This document shows, piece after piece, positions 25,705-33,365 of a DNA stretch of 37,016 nucleotides (within the stretch, counting starts at the first letter, position 1; each line of letters begins with the position of its first letter). The translations under genes and the position numbers were made by a program. The stretch comes from Tannerella sp. (GTDB taxonomy: Bacteria; Bacteroidota; Bacteroidia; Bacteroidales; Tannerellaceae): positions 1 through 37,016 of the forward strand of contig JAISTS010000113.1 of the NCBI GenBank assembly GCA_031272455.1, in the 5' to 3' direction. Under the pieces are notes generated by a model. It did no database searches, was not told where the DNA came from, and was given only the letters and a program-made list of their open reading frames with translations.

Positions 25705-25731
25705 AAGATGGTTAAGCAAATGCGAATTACG

Positions 25732-25739
25732 TATTTTTG
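25732..25739 (+). promoter_or_regulatory. Upstream -7 element TATTTTTG for the DUF4130 gene
   Basis: TATTTTTG matches TAnnTTTG in the gap after the radical SAM gene and would give a leader of about 40 bases. A second, weaker box lies downstream at 25773-25780. Confidence 0.5.
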
Positions 25740-25772
25740 CAAAAATTTAGTCTCGCTTTAATGAAAAAGTCG

Positions 25773-25780
25773 TTACTTTG
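25773..25780 (+). promoter_or_regulatory. Downstream -7-like element TTACTTTG for the DUF4130 gene
   Basis: TTACTTTG differs from the consensus at one position and ends six bases before the ATG at 25787, the same spacing as in front of the radical SAM gene. Use of this box would give a leaderless transcript. Confidence 0.4.
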
Positions 25781-25786
25781 CAGGTG

Positions 25787-26557
25787 ATGAACGATACGGT
25801 GTTTTTTTACGATAAGACATTCGATGGGCTGCTCTCGGCGGTATTCGATGCTTACAGTCGCAAGATGTTCCCCGGCAGGTTGCTGAAAACGGGCGATGTG
25901 GCGCCGCTGTTTGCCGACAGCTGTCATACGGTCGCTACGGACGTCGAACATTCGTCGCGTGTGATGACGGCATTGCGCTCTAAGCTCGGTCGCGAGGTCT
26001 GTAATATGCTGCTTTATGCATGGCTGTCGGAGGTTGAGGGCAGCGACGAAATGTTGTTCAGGTATATCTGTAAGGCGTTTGACCGCGAGCAGACGATAGT
26101 CTGGAATTTTGGCGACAGCGATGTGCTCGAAGTGATGCGTCTTGCCCGCAAGACCGCTCGCGAGGAACAGATGCTCAAGCAGTTTGTCCGTTTCCAGAAG
26201 GCGGCTGACGACATTTTCTTTGCGCCTGTGCGTCCGCTTTGCAATGCTTTGCCGTTGGTTATCAACCACTTCGCCGACCGTTTCGCCGACCAGCAATGGG
26301 TGATTTACGATGTGGCGCGTCATTACGGCTATCATTACGACCTCAAGGATGCGCGCGAAATCACTTTTGCCGACGACGACCATCTCTTGAGCGGCAAACT
26401 CGACGAATCGCTGATGGCTGATGACGAAAAACTGTTTCAAGACCTCTGGAAAGGCTATTTCAAAGCCATAGCTATCAAAGAACGCATCAATCCCCGCAAA
26501 CAAAAACAGGATATGCCCGTGCGATTTTGGGAATATCTTACAGAGAAACAAACCTGA
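25787..26557 (+). CDS. DUF4130/TIGR03915-type protein, partner of the radical SAM protein
   Basis: 256 residues from the ATG at 25787; the longer frame would begin with a TTG inside the promoter-like box. The N-terminal FFYDKTFDGLLSAVFDAYSR, the middle FVRFQKAADDIFFAPVRPLCNALPLV and HFADRFADQQWVIYDVARHYG, and the C-terminal LWKGYFKAIAIKERINPRKQ with MPVRFWEYLTE match the family that always accompanies the radical SAM protein upstream. In many bacteria this domain is fused to a uracil-DNA glycosylase-like domain; here it stands alone. There is no signal peptide. Its activity is unknown; DNA repair or base modification together with its neighbour is inferred from the association. Confidence 0.88.
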   Translation: MNDTVFFYDKTFDGLLSAVFDAYSRKMFPGRLLKTGDVAPLFADSCHTVATDVEHSSRVMTALRSKLGREVCNMLLYAWLSEVEGSDEMLFRYICKAFDREQTIVWNFGDSDVLEVMRLARKTAREEQMLKQFVRFQKAADDIFFAPVRPLCNALPLVINHFADRFADQQWVIYDVARHYGYHYDLKDAREITFADDDHLLSGKLDESLMADDEKLFQDLWKGYFKAIAIKERINPRKQKQDMPVRFWEYLTEKQT

Positions 26558-26617
26558 CGGCAACGTTAAAATAATGTTAAAGGAGACAAAAAAGTATTAC
26601 TTAAACGGCATTTTTGC

Positions 26618-26625
26618 TATTTTTG
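26618..26625 (+). promoter_or_regulatory. -7 promoter element TATTTTTG of the DUF4301 gene
   Basis: TATTTTTG matches TAnnTTTG and ends 14 bases before the ATG at 26640. No -33 TTTG at the usual distance. Confidence 0.5.
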
Positions 26626-26639
26626 CAACAAAAAATATT

Positions 26640-28169
26640 ATGCTTACACCAGAAGACAACGATTTATTGGCGCGGAAACAGATATCTGAAGCGCAGTTAA
26701 ACAAGCAGTTAAAGCAGTTTGCCGACGGTTTTCCGTATCTTGGAATATCGGCATCGGCATCGGTTGAGCGGGGCATCCGCGCGGTTACGTCCGACGAGCA
26801 GGAAAAGTATATCCGCATTTGGGACAGCTATCCGGCTGCGGGGCAGCGTATCGTCAAGTTTGTGCCGGCTTCGGGCGCGGCAAGTCGTATGTTCAAGGCT
26901 CTGTTTGAGTTTCTTGATGCGCCGTACGACACGCCCTCGACGGAGTTTGAAAAGACATTTTTTGACAATATAACGAAGTTCGCTTTTTTCGCTGCTTTAG
27001 ACGAGCGGCTGAAACAGAGTGCGGGCAAAAGTGCGGCTGAGTTGATCGCCGAAGGGCGGTACAAGACCGTCGTATCGCATCTGCTTCGGTCTGAAGGTCT
27101 TAACTATGGTTCGCTGCCGAAGGGCGTGTTGCTGTTTCATCGCTATCCCGATATGGCGCGAACGGCTCTTGGCGAGCATCTGGCTGAGGGGGCGCTCTAT
27201 GCCCTTAACGGCGACAATATGGTGCATATCCATCTCACCGTCTCGCCCGAACACAGGACGCTGTTTGAGCAGCTTGTCGCTGAGCGCAAACCGTATTACG
27301 AGCGGACAACGGGTGCAGGTTACGATGTAACGTTCAGTACGCAATCGCCTTCGACCGACACCATTGCCGTTGATGCTGCAAACCAGCCGCTGCGCGATGC
27401 GTCGGGAGCGCTTGAGTTTCGTCCGGGCGGGCACGGAGCGCTTATCGGCAATCTTAATGATATCGACGCCGACGTTATCTTTATTAAAAATATCGACAAC
27501 GTGGTACCCGACCATCTCAAGCCGACTACCGTGCGTTACAAGAAGGTTTTGGCGGGCATACTCGTTGATACTCAGCGGCGTATGTTCGACTATGTGCGGT
27601 TGATTGACAGCGGCGACTATACCCACGAGCAGATGGTCGAGATGATATATTTCCTGCAAAACGACCTTTGCATCAAAAATCTCGACACCAAATATCTCGA
27701 AGATGCCGAGCTGATGCTGTACATCAAGCGTAAACTGCTGCGCCCGTTGCGTGTCTGCGGGATGGTGCGCAACGTTGGCGAGCCGGGCGGCGGACCGTTC
27801 TTTGCCTTCAATTCCGACGGCACCATATCGCTGCAAATCCTCGAAAGTTCGCAGATAGATATGACCGATCCGGCGAAAAAGGCGCTCTTTGAACGCGGCA
27901 CGCATTTCAATCCCGTTGACCTTGTATGTGCAACGAAAGATCCTGACGGACAGAAATATAACCTGCACAATTTTGTGGACGAGAACACCGGTTTTATCTC
28001 GCAGAAGAGCAAGAACGGACGCGAACTCAAGGCGCTCGAACTGCCCGGACTGTGGAACGGCGCGATGAGCGACTGGAATACTATCTTCGTCGAAGTGCCG
28101 ATTGAGACCTTTAATCCCGTCAAGACCGTGAACGACCTTTTGCGGGCGCAACATCAACCTTGGGGTTAG
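26640..28169 (+). CDS. DUF4301 family protein, nucleotidyltransferase-like
   Basis: 509 residues from the ATG at 26640 (MLTPEDND), which follows the promoter; an earlier ATG at 26574 would place the -7 box inside the gene. I recognise the Bacteroidota family DUF4301 from FPYLGISASASVERGI, FVPASGAASRMFKALFEFL, GALIGNLNDIDADVIFIKNIDN and MVRNVGEPGGGPFFA. The VPASGAASRMFK loop near the N-terminus and the later HGALIGNL and KNIDNVVPD resemble nucleotide-sugar pyrophosphorylases (GGxGxR loop and NxDN near the metal site). Sugar-nucleotide synthesis is therefore possible, but this is inference. It is cytoplasmic by sequence. The heptamer repeat at 28168 supplies its TAG stop. Confidence 0.82.
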   Translation: MLTPEDNDLLARKQISEAQLNKQLKQFADGFPYLGISASASVERGIRAVTSDEQEKYIRIWDSYPAAGQRIVKFVPASGAASRMFKALFEFLDAPYDTPSTEFEKTFFDNITKFAFFAALDERLKQSAGKSAAELIAEGRYKTVVSHLLRSEGLNYGSLPKGVLLFHRYPDMARTALGEHLAEGALYALNGDNMVHIHLTVSPEHRTLFEQLVAERKPYYERTTGAGYDVTFSTQSPSTDTIAVDAANQPLRDASGALEFRPGGHGALIGNLNDIDADVIFIKNIDNVVPDHLKPTTVRYKKVLAGILVDTQRRMFDYVRLIDSGDYTHEQMVEMIYFLQNDLCIKNLDTKYLEDAELMLYIKRKLLRPLRVCGMVRNVGEPGGGPFFAFNSDGTISLQILESSQIDMTDPAKKALFERGTHFNPVDLVCATKDPDGQKYNLHNFVDENTGFISQKSKNGRELKALELPGLWNGAMSDWNTIFVEVPIETFNPVKTVNDLLRAQHQPWG

Positions 28170-28192
28170 TAGTCAGTAATCAGTAGTCAGTG
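28168..28192. repeat. Heptamer tandem repeat, consensus AGTARTC, at the end of the DUF4301 gene
   Basis: AGTAGTC, AGTAATC and AGTAGTC follow one another (28168-28188), with a partial fourth unit. The stop codon TAG of the DUF4301 gene (28167-28169) is formed by its first bases. It is the second copy of the array at 9444-9476. Confidence 0.8.
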
Positions 28193-28218
28193 AATTTGTT
28201 AACTAAAAATAAATAACG

Positions 28219-29019
28219 ATGAGTACATTTAAACAGAAAACGGTATTAATAACCGGTGGAGCTTCGGGTATCGGCAGGATAATGAGCCGTCTGGCGCTTG
28301 AACGAGGAGCCGAGGTCGTCATCCTTGATGTCAACGCAGCGGGAATAGAGCAGACCGTCGGCGAATTTTCGGCTATTGGTAAAATTGCGGGTTATGCGGT
28401 GGATGTGTCTGATTATGAACAAGTTGAACAGACGCTTGGACGTGTGCGCAGCGAAGTCGGCGCGATAGATATACTGATAAATAACGCAGGCGTCGTTACG
28501 GGCAATTTCTTTCATCTGCATACACGTAAAGATATCGACCGTAATATGTGCATCAATGCTATGGCGCCGATGTATATCACTAACCTGCTGCTTGGCGAAA
28601 TGCTGGAACGCGACAGCGGGCATATCTGCAATATCGCGTCGATGGCGGGGATGATTTCCAATCCGCGAATGTCGGTTTATGCTGCAAGCAAATGGGCTGT
28701 CGTAGGCTGGTCCGACAGTCTGCGGCTCGAAATGAAACAGCTGCGCAAACAGGTGAAAATCACCACCATATTACCATATTATATTGATACCGGGATGTTT
28801 GCCGGCGTCAAGTCGTTAGTGCCGATACTTAAGCCTGAACGCACTGCGCGGCAAATCATACGTGCGATAGAGCGCAATCGCATATTTTTCGGTATGCCGT
28901 GGACATATAATTTTGTGCGATCGATGGAGGGCTTGCTGCCTGTACGACTTTTTGACCTGATCGTCGGCAAATGGATGGGTATCTACGGCGCTATGGAACA
29001 TTTTACAGGGCGAAAATAA
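28219..29019 (+). CDS. Short-chain dehydrogenase/reductase
   Basis: 266 residues. TGGASGIG at 12-19 is the NAD(P)-binding loop, NNAG at 88-91 the structural motif, and S141 with Y154 and K158 (YAASK) form the catalytic set. The central and C-terminal parts (SIASMAG-like ASMAGMISNPRM, then TTILPYYIDTGMFAGVKS and the hydrophobic-basic tail) resemble retinol/17-beta-hydroxysteroid-type SDRs that act on lipophilic alcohols. The gene lies seven bases before an aldehyde dehydrogenase gene, so the pair could oxidise an alcohol to an aldehyde and on to an acid. The substrate cannot be read from sequence. Confidence 0.92.
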   Translation: MSTFKQKTVLITGGASGIGRIMSRLALERGAEVVILDVNAAGIEQTVGEFSAIGKIAGYAVDVSDYEQVEQTLGRVRSEVGAIDILINNAGVVTGNFFHLHTRKDIDRNMCINAMAPMYITNLLLGEMLERDSGHICNIASMAGMISNPRMSVYAASKWAVVGWSDSLRLEMKQLRKQVKITTILPYYIDTGMFAGVKSLVPILKPERTARQIIRAIERNRIFFGMPWTYNFVRSMEGLLPVRLFDLIVGKWMGIYGAMEHFTGRK

Positions 29020-29026
29020 TACTGAT

Positions 29027-30400
29027 ATGCAAACACTAAACGAACAGATAATCAATCTATTACAGTTGCAACAGCGTTTTTTCGCAAGTAATACTACGAA
29101 AGATACGAATTATCGCTTGCGACAGCTTAAACGCCTGAAAGCCGCCATCTTGCGCTATGAGGACAAAATATCGGAGGCGCTGTGGGAAGACCTGCACAAA
29201 TCAGCCGAAGAAGCTTTTCTGACTGAGATAAGCCTTGTCATTCAGGAGATTGACAATCATATAAGGCATCTGCGCCGTTGGGCGAAACCCCAAAAAGTAG
29301 CCTCGACGCTTGCCATACTGCCATCTAAATGCCGTATTATCAGTGAGCCGTTGGGTTTGGCGTTGATTATCGCACCATGGAATTATCCTTTTCAGCTTGT
29401 GTTCAATCCCCTTGTTGGAGCGATTTCGGCGGGATGCTGCGCAGTGGTGAAATGCTCGCCGTATATTCCGGCTACGGCGGCGGTGATGGAAGAACTTATA
29501 ACAGAGTGCTTTCCGCGCGAATATGTTGCCTTTATGAATGGCAATCGCGACGTTAACCGCGCTTTGCTGGAACAGAAATTTGATGTCATATTTTTTACCG
29601 GCAGTCCCGAACTTGGAAAAATTGTGATGCGTGCGGCAGCCGAACATCTGACGCCCGTCGTCCTCGAGCTTGGCGGCAAAAGTCCATGTATAGTTGACCG
29701 GAGCGCCGATGTTGAGATAGCGGCTCGGCGCGTCGCCTGGGGCAAATGCACTAATGCCGGTCAGACCTGCATCGCGCCCGATTATCTGTTTTTGCACAGG
29801 GATGTGCGGGATGAATTTGTCGAAAAATACCGTCAGGCGATTGTGCAGATGTATGGCGACGACCCGAAACAAAGCCCGAATTATCCGCGCATAGTGTCGG
29901 ATAAGGCGTTTGCGAGGCTGACGGAATTGCTTCAAAAAGGCAGGATAGTTGTTGGCGGCGAGACCGATGCCGATGAACAATATATCGCGCCGACGCTGAT
30001 CGAAGGCGTTGTTCCCGGCACTCCGATTATGGATGAAGAGATATTCGGTCCGATACTGCCCGTCATTCCGTTTAGCAATATTTCGGATGTGATTGATACT
30101 GTAAATCTTCGCCCCAAGCCGCTGGCGCTGTACTATTTCGGGGATAAGAAAACTGCCCGTCGGGTGCTGAACTCGACATCGTCGGGCGGCGCCTGCATCA
30201 ACGACACCCTGTTGCATATTGCCAATCATCGCCTGCCGTTTGGCGGAGTGGGTAACAGCGGTATGGGCAAATATCATGGTCGCGACAGTTTCCTTGCGTT
30301 CAGCAATCGCCGTGCGCTTGTAGTGTCGCGCAACCGTCCCGACCTGCCGTTCCGCTATTCGCCATTCAAGATGTTCGGTTTGGTGAAGAAAATTTTGTGA
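29027..30400 (+). CDS. NAD(P)-dependent aldehyde dehydrogenase
   Basis: 457 residues, the short class 3 (fatty aldehyde-like) form. APWNYPFQL contains the catalytic Asn119 region, FFTGSPELGK the cofactor loop, LELGGKSP has general base E214, and GQTCIAPDY has nucleophile C248; EEIFGPILPV and FGGVGNSGMGKYHG follow. It oxidises aldehydes to acids in the cytoplasm. It is probably in one operon with the SDR gene upstream. Its last 35 bases overlap the convergent CYTH gene. The substrate is unknown; long-chain or aromatic aldehydes are typical for this class. Confidence 0.94.
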   Translation: MQTLNEQIINLLQLQQRFFASNTTKDTNYRLRQLKRLKAAILRYEDKISEALWEDLHKSAEEAFLTEISLVIQEIDNHIRHLRRWAKPQKVASTLAILPSKCRIISEPLGLALIIAPWNYPFQLVFNPLVGAISAGCCAVVKCSPYIPATAAVMEELITECFPREYVAFMNGNRDVNRALLEQKFDVIFFTGSPELGKIVMRAAAEHLTPVVLELGGKSPCIVDRSADVEIAARRVAWGKCTNAGQTCIAPDYLFLHRDVRDEFVEKYRQAIVQMYGDDPKQSPNYPRIVSDKAFARLTELLQKGRIVVGGETDADEQYIAPTLIEGVVPGTPIMDEEIFGPILPVIPFSNISDVIDTVNLRPKPLALYYFGDKKTARRVLNSTSSGGACINDTLLHIANHRLPFGGVGNSGMGKYHGRDSFLAFSNRRALVVSRNRPDLPFRYSPFKMFGLVKKIL

Positions 30401-30854
30401 ATGGCAGTTGCGCCAGCGCAGAATTGTAATATCGCGGGTCGTGGGTAACTTCATCGCCAACCCAGTCGGGCTTTGCAAACGCTTCGTCTTCTGATTCAAG
30501 TTCGATTTCGGCAACGACAAGTCCTTCGTTGTCGCCGTGGAAAACATCGACTTCCCAAGTATGCTTGCCCGCCTCTATCCAGTGACGGTGTTTGTCGATG
30601 ACGCCGGGCAGACATAGCTTGAGCATCTCTTCGGCGTCGGCTGTCGGGATGGGCGTTTCAAATTCGTAGCGGCTCCAACTGCCTGCTACAGTGGCGCTTT
30701 TGACGGTCAGAAAAGCCTTGTCGCCGCATATTCTGACGCGCACTGTCCGTTCGGCATCGGCGCAGAGATAGCCCTGTACGATGCGTTCGCGACGCGTAAC
30801 GAAGGGGCTGAAATCGCCGCTGACCAAAAACTTGCGTTCAATCTCCTGTGCCAT
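30366..30854 (-). CDS. CYTH domain protein (inorganic triphosphatase/adenylate cyclase-like)
   Basis: 162 residues. EIERK at 4-8 is the ExExK triphosphate-binding signature; RTVRVRICGDKAFLTVKS supplies the basic strands, RYEFETPIP and WEVDVFHGDNEGLVVAEIEL the later acidic and basic tunnel residues, and YYNSALA the end. The tunnel fold hydrolyses triphosphate compounds in most bacteria. Single-domain members like this one (as in the NE1496/ygiF-like group) are mostly inorganic triphosphatases, so cyclase activity is less likely. It starts five bases after the DUF2027-Smr gene stops. Its final 35 bases lie antisense to the end of the aldehyde dehydrogenase gene. Confidence 0.9.
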   Translation of the reverse strand: MAQEIERKFLVSGDFSPFVTRRERIVQGYLCADAERTVRVRICGDKAFLTVKSATVAGSWSRYEFETPIPTADAEEMLKLCLPGVIDKHRHWIEAGKHTWEVDVFHGDNEGLVVAEIELESEDEAFAKPDWVGDEVTHDPRYYNSALAQLPFTKFSSPNRTS

Positions 30855-30859
30855 AGCGG

Positions 30860-31921
30860 TTAATGTATAGTTACGAGAGTGGCGCCAAAGCCGTATTCGC
30901 GAAACGAGGCATCTTGATAAGTGTGTGATTTATAGCGTGTTTTCAGCTCTTTTTCGATAGCTGAACGCAGCACGCCTTCGCCCTTGCCGTGTATAAAAAC
31001 TATTCGGCAGCCTTTGTTTTTGGCATTTTCGCGCAGCGTTTCGCGAAACTTGTCAAGCTGGCAGTTGAGCATTTCCGCATTACTCAATCCTGCTGTATTG
31101 TCGAGCAGCTGATTGATATGCAAATCGACCTCAAGCGGCTTATTTTCAGGCTTTTTGTGTGTTGAAGGCTGTTGCGATTTGTGTTCGTCGGCGCCTTTTT
31201 TGCGCATCATAGCCTCCTGCAATTCTTCGGCGGAAATATGGATCTGTTTTTCGGCTAAATCGTTGACTATGACGGGCAATATCAGTGCGTTTTCGTCGAA
31301 ATAGTCGTTGGCTGTGAAGCAGTGCAGTTTATAGAATTTTACCGTGTCGATGCGCAGATCGACGGAATAAGCATTTTTAGGGGCGAATGGTTTGTCTTTT
31401 TTGAACGCAATCATCTGAAAGCGAACACGTTCCATACGGTTGATGTCTTCTTTGGGAAACTCTTCGAGGAATAATTTCGTGTTCGGTTCAATCAGCCCGC
31501 TGTAACGGATTGTGCAGCTGCTGTTTTCGCGCAGCATATAGTTGAAATACAGGAAATAATTGCTTTCGTTAATGAAATATGCTTCGTAGCTGCTCTGCAT
31601 CAGCGCTTTGGGGTCAACGGGCAGGAAGGCAAGAAAGGCGTTTATCCGCTCGCCTTCGGGCGTTTCCTCGAATACGAAATCGCGTTTTTCGGGCTTTTCC
31701 GGCTGTCGTGGCTTTTCCGGTTGCTGCTCAACGGGTGCAGGGCGGCTGTTCCTGAGCGCTTCATCGCCCGAAGGGATGACAACACATTCCGCTGCCTGGA
31801 TGGGAAAATCAAACCCGTTCTCATCTTCTACCAGTACTACATTTTTGCCCTGAAAAGCCTTGACGACGCCTCCGCCGGTGCTGTTCAGGAATCGCACTTT
31901 GTCTCCAATCTGAAGTTTCAT
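30860..31921 (-). CDS. DUF2027 and Smr domain protein
   Basis: 353 residues from the ATG at 31921 (MKLQIGDK); the longer frame would include the promoter. The N-terminal part (GDKVRFLNSTGGGVVKAFQGKNVVLVEDENGF) is a KOW/Tudor-like beta domain within DUF2027. A Pro/Lys/Glu-rich linker, a second beta-domain with NESNYFLYFNYMLRE, and another Lys-rich linker follow. The C-terminal Smr domain begins at about 270 (VDLHINQLL) and contains FIHGKGEGVLRSAIEKEL and FGATLVTIH. Smr domains, first seen in MutS2, are endonucleases on nicked DNA or RNA. There is no MutS ATPase part. The role is unknown; nucleic acid or ribosome quality control is a guess. Confidence 0.9.
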   Translation of the reverse strand: MKLQIGDKVRFLNSTGGGVVKAFQGKNVVLVEDENGFDFPIQAAECVVIPSGDEALRNSRPAPVEQQPEKPRQPEKPEKRDFVFEETPEGERINAFLAFLPVDPKALMQSSYEAYFINESNYFLYFNYMLRENSSCTIRYSGLIEPNTKLFLEEFPKEDINRMERVRFQMIAFKKDKPFAPKNAYSVDLRIDTVKFYKLHCFTANDYFDENALILPVIVNDLAEKQIHISAEELQEAMMRKKGADEHKSQQPSTHKKPENKPLEVDLHINQLLDNTAGLSNAEMLNCQLDKFRETLRENAKNKGCRIVFIHGKGEGVLRSAIEKELKTRYKSHTYQDASFREYGFGATLVTIH

Positions 31922-31937
31922 CCTCTTTTTTTGAGCG

Positions 31938-31945
31938 CAAATATA
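31938..31945 (-). promoter_or_regulatory. -7 promoter element TATATTTG of the DUF2027-Smr gene
   Basis: On the minus strand TATATTTG matches TAnnTTTG, 16 bases before the ATG at 31921. It faces the gntP-side promoter 22 bases away. Confidence 0.6.
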
Positions 31946-31967
31946 ATGAATTTTTGCGGGAAACACT

Positions 31968-31975
31968 TATCTTTG
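31968..31975 (+). promoter_or_regulatory. -7 promoter element TATCTTTG of the GntP-type permease gene
   Basis: TATCTTTG matches the consensus and ends 20 bases before the ATG at 31996. Divergent from the promoter at 31938-31945; each would use the other's -7 region as part of its upstream DNA. Confidence 0.6.
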
Positions 31976-31995
31976 CCTGTTCAAAAACTGAAATT

Positions 31996-33345
31996 ATGCC
32001 GGATTATTTGCTTATCTTGATTTTGGCTGCCGGTGTCGGTTTGCTGCTGTTGATGGTGTTGAAGCTTAAGGTTCAGGCTTTTATCGCCTTGCTTATCACG
32101 GCTGTTTTCCTTGGTTTGGCTGCCGGAATGTCTCCGTCGTCGGTGATAAAAAGCATCACCGACGGGATGGGTTCGACGCTGGGTTTTGTGGCTACGGTAG
32201 TCGGCATTGGCGCTATTTTCGGGCAGTTGCTTGAGTCGTCGGGCGGCGCCGAGTCGCTGGCGCGTTATCTGACACGCAAATTCGGCAAGGATAATGCCCC
32301 TTATGCGCTGGCGCTCAGTGGTTTTGTTGTAGCCATACCGGTGTTTCTCGATGTGGGCTTCATCATACTCGTGCCGATTATTTATGCTTTAGCGCGAGAC
32401 ACACGTAAGTCGCTGCTCTACTATGCCTTACCGCTGCTGGCAGGCTTGGCTGTAACTCACGCATTTATCCCGCCGACGCCCGGACCGATAGCCGTTTCCG
32501 AGCTGCTCAATGCCGACCTCGGATGGGTCATCCTCTTTGGCTTCGCGATAGGACTGCCTGTAACGCTGATTGCCGGTCCGATGTTTGGAAAATATATCAG
32601 CAAACGCATTTATGCGCCTGTGCCTGAGAATTTTGAGCATACCGTAACGGATATGAAATCGCTGCCGCCTTTCGGTCAGGTTATCGCTATCATAGCTGTT
32701 CCGTTAGTGCTGATTTTAGCCAATACCGTAACGTCTGCCTGGGCTGCTGCACAGCATCTCGAAGGCAATATCCTCGTCGAAACAGTCAGTTTCATCGGGC
32801 ATCCGTTTATTGCGCTGCTCATAGCTACTTTGCTGGCAATCTGGTTTATGGGCATCCGTCGCGGTTTTTCGCGCGACACGATTTTGCAGTTGAGCACCAA
32901 AGCGCTGGCGCCTGCCGGATTGATAATTCTCGTAACCGGAGCCGGAGGTGTGTTCAAGCAAGTGCTGATTGACAGCGGTATAGGTGTGATGCTTGCCGAA
33001 CAAATGACAGGGATGGCGATGCCGCCCATCCTTCTGGCGTGGGTGCTGGCTGCCATTATCCGCGTAACGCAGGGTTCGGCAACTGTGGCTATGATAACAT
33101 CTGCCGGACTGATGTCGCCGCTGCTTGAGCCATTGCAATTGTCGGCGCCGCATACTGCGCTGACAGTCATCGCTATAGCTGCCGGTTCAACTGTGCTGTC
33201 GCACGTCAACGACAGCGGGTTCTGGCTGGTAGGCAAGTATCTCGGATTGAGCGAGAAACAAACCCTCCGCTCGTGGACGATAATGGAAACGATTATCGGG
33301 ATAACGGGCGGTGCGCTTGCGGTGGGATTGAGCTTTTTCTTCTGA
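31996..33345 (+). CDS. GntP-family permease (gluconate or related organic acid:H+ symporter)
   Basis: 449 residues from the ATG at 31996, strongly hydrophobic with about a dozen membrane segments. LGFVATVVGIGAIFGQLLESSGGAE, ALSGFVVAIPVFLDVGFIIL, HAFIPPTPGPIA and TQGSATVAMITSAGL are GntP signatures; HVNDSGFWLVGKYLGLSEKQTLRSW is the conserved end. The family imports gluconate, hydroxybutyrate, glycerate or similar acids with protons. No gluconate kinase or regulator lies next to it, so the substrate is open. The tgt start lies 21 bases after its stop but has its own promoter. Confidence 0.93.
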   Translation: MPDYLLILILAAGVGLLLLMVLKLKVQAFIALLITAVFLGLAAGMSPSSVIKSITDGMGSTLGFVATVVGIGAIFGQLLESSGGAESLARYLTRKFGKDNAPYALALSGFVVAIPVFLDVGFIILVPIIYALARDTRKSLLYYALPLLAGLAVTHAFIPPTPGPIAVSELLNADLGWVILFGFAIGLPVTLIAGPMFGKYISKRIYAPVPENFEHTVTDMKSLPPFGQVIAIIAVPLVLILANTVTSAWAAAQHLEGNILVETVSFIGHPFIALLIATLLAIWFMGIRRGFSRDTILQLSTKALAPAGLIILVTGAGGVFKQVLIDSGIGVMLAEQMTGMAMPPILLAWVLAAIIRVTQGSATVAMITSAGLMSPLLEPLQLSAPHTALTVIAIAAGSTVLSHVNDSGFWLVGKYLGLSEKQTLRSWTIMETIIGITGGALAVGLSFFF

Positions 33346-33353
33346 AAAAATAC

Positions 33354-33361
33354 TACCTTTG
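33354..33361 (+). promoter_or_regulatory. -7 promoter element TACCTTTG immediately before the tgt start
   Basis: TACCTTTG matches TAnnTTTG exactly and ends four bases before the GTG at 33366. The expected transcription start therefore coincides with the start codon. Confidence 0.65.
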
Positions 33362-33365
33362 CAGC

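Noticed and set aside
26740-26766. GCATCG triplicate near the start of the DUF4301 gene as a regulatory repeat
   Set aside because: It is in frame, encodes the conserved ISASASV segment and is too short to be more than codon usage.
26997-28157. A 386-codon open frame on the minus strand opposite the DUF4301 gene
   Set aside because: Composition is that of an antisense shadow and no promoter box precedes it; the plus-strand frame matches a known family end to end.
29201-30547. A 448-codon open frame on the minus strand opposite the aldehyde dehydrogenase gene
   Set aside because: It has no recognisable domain, is rich in Arg, His and Asn in the pattern of a mirror frame, and the plus-strand gene has a complete catalytic set.
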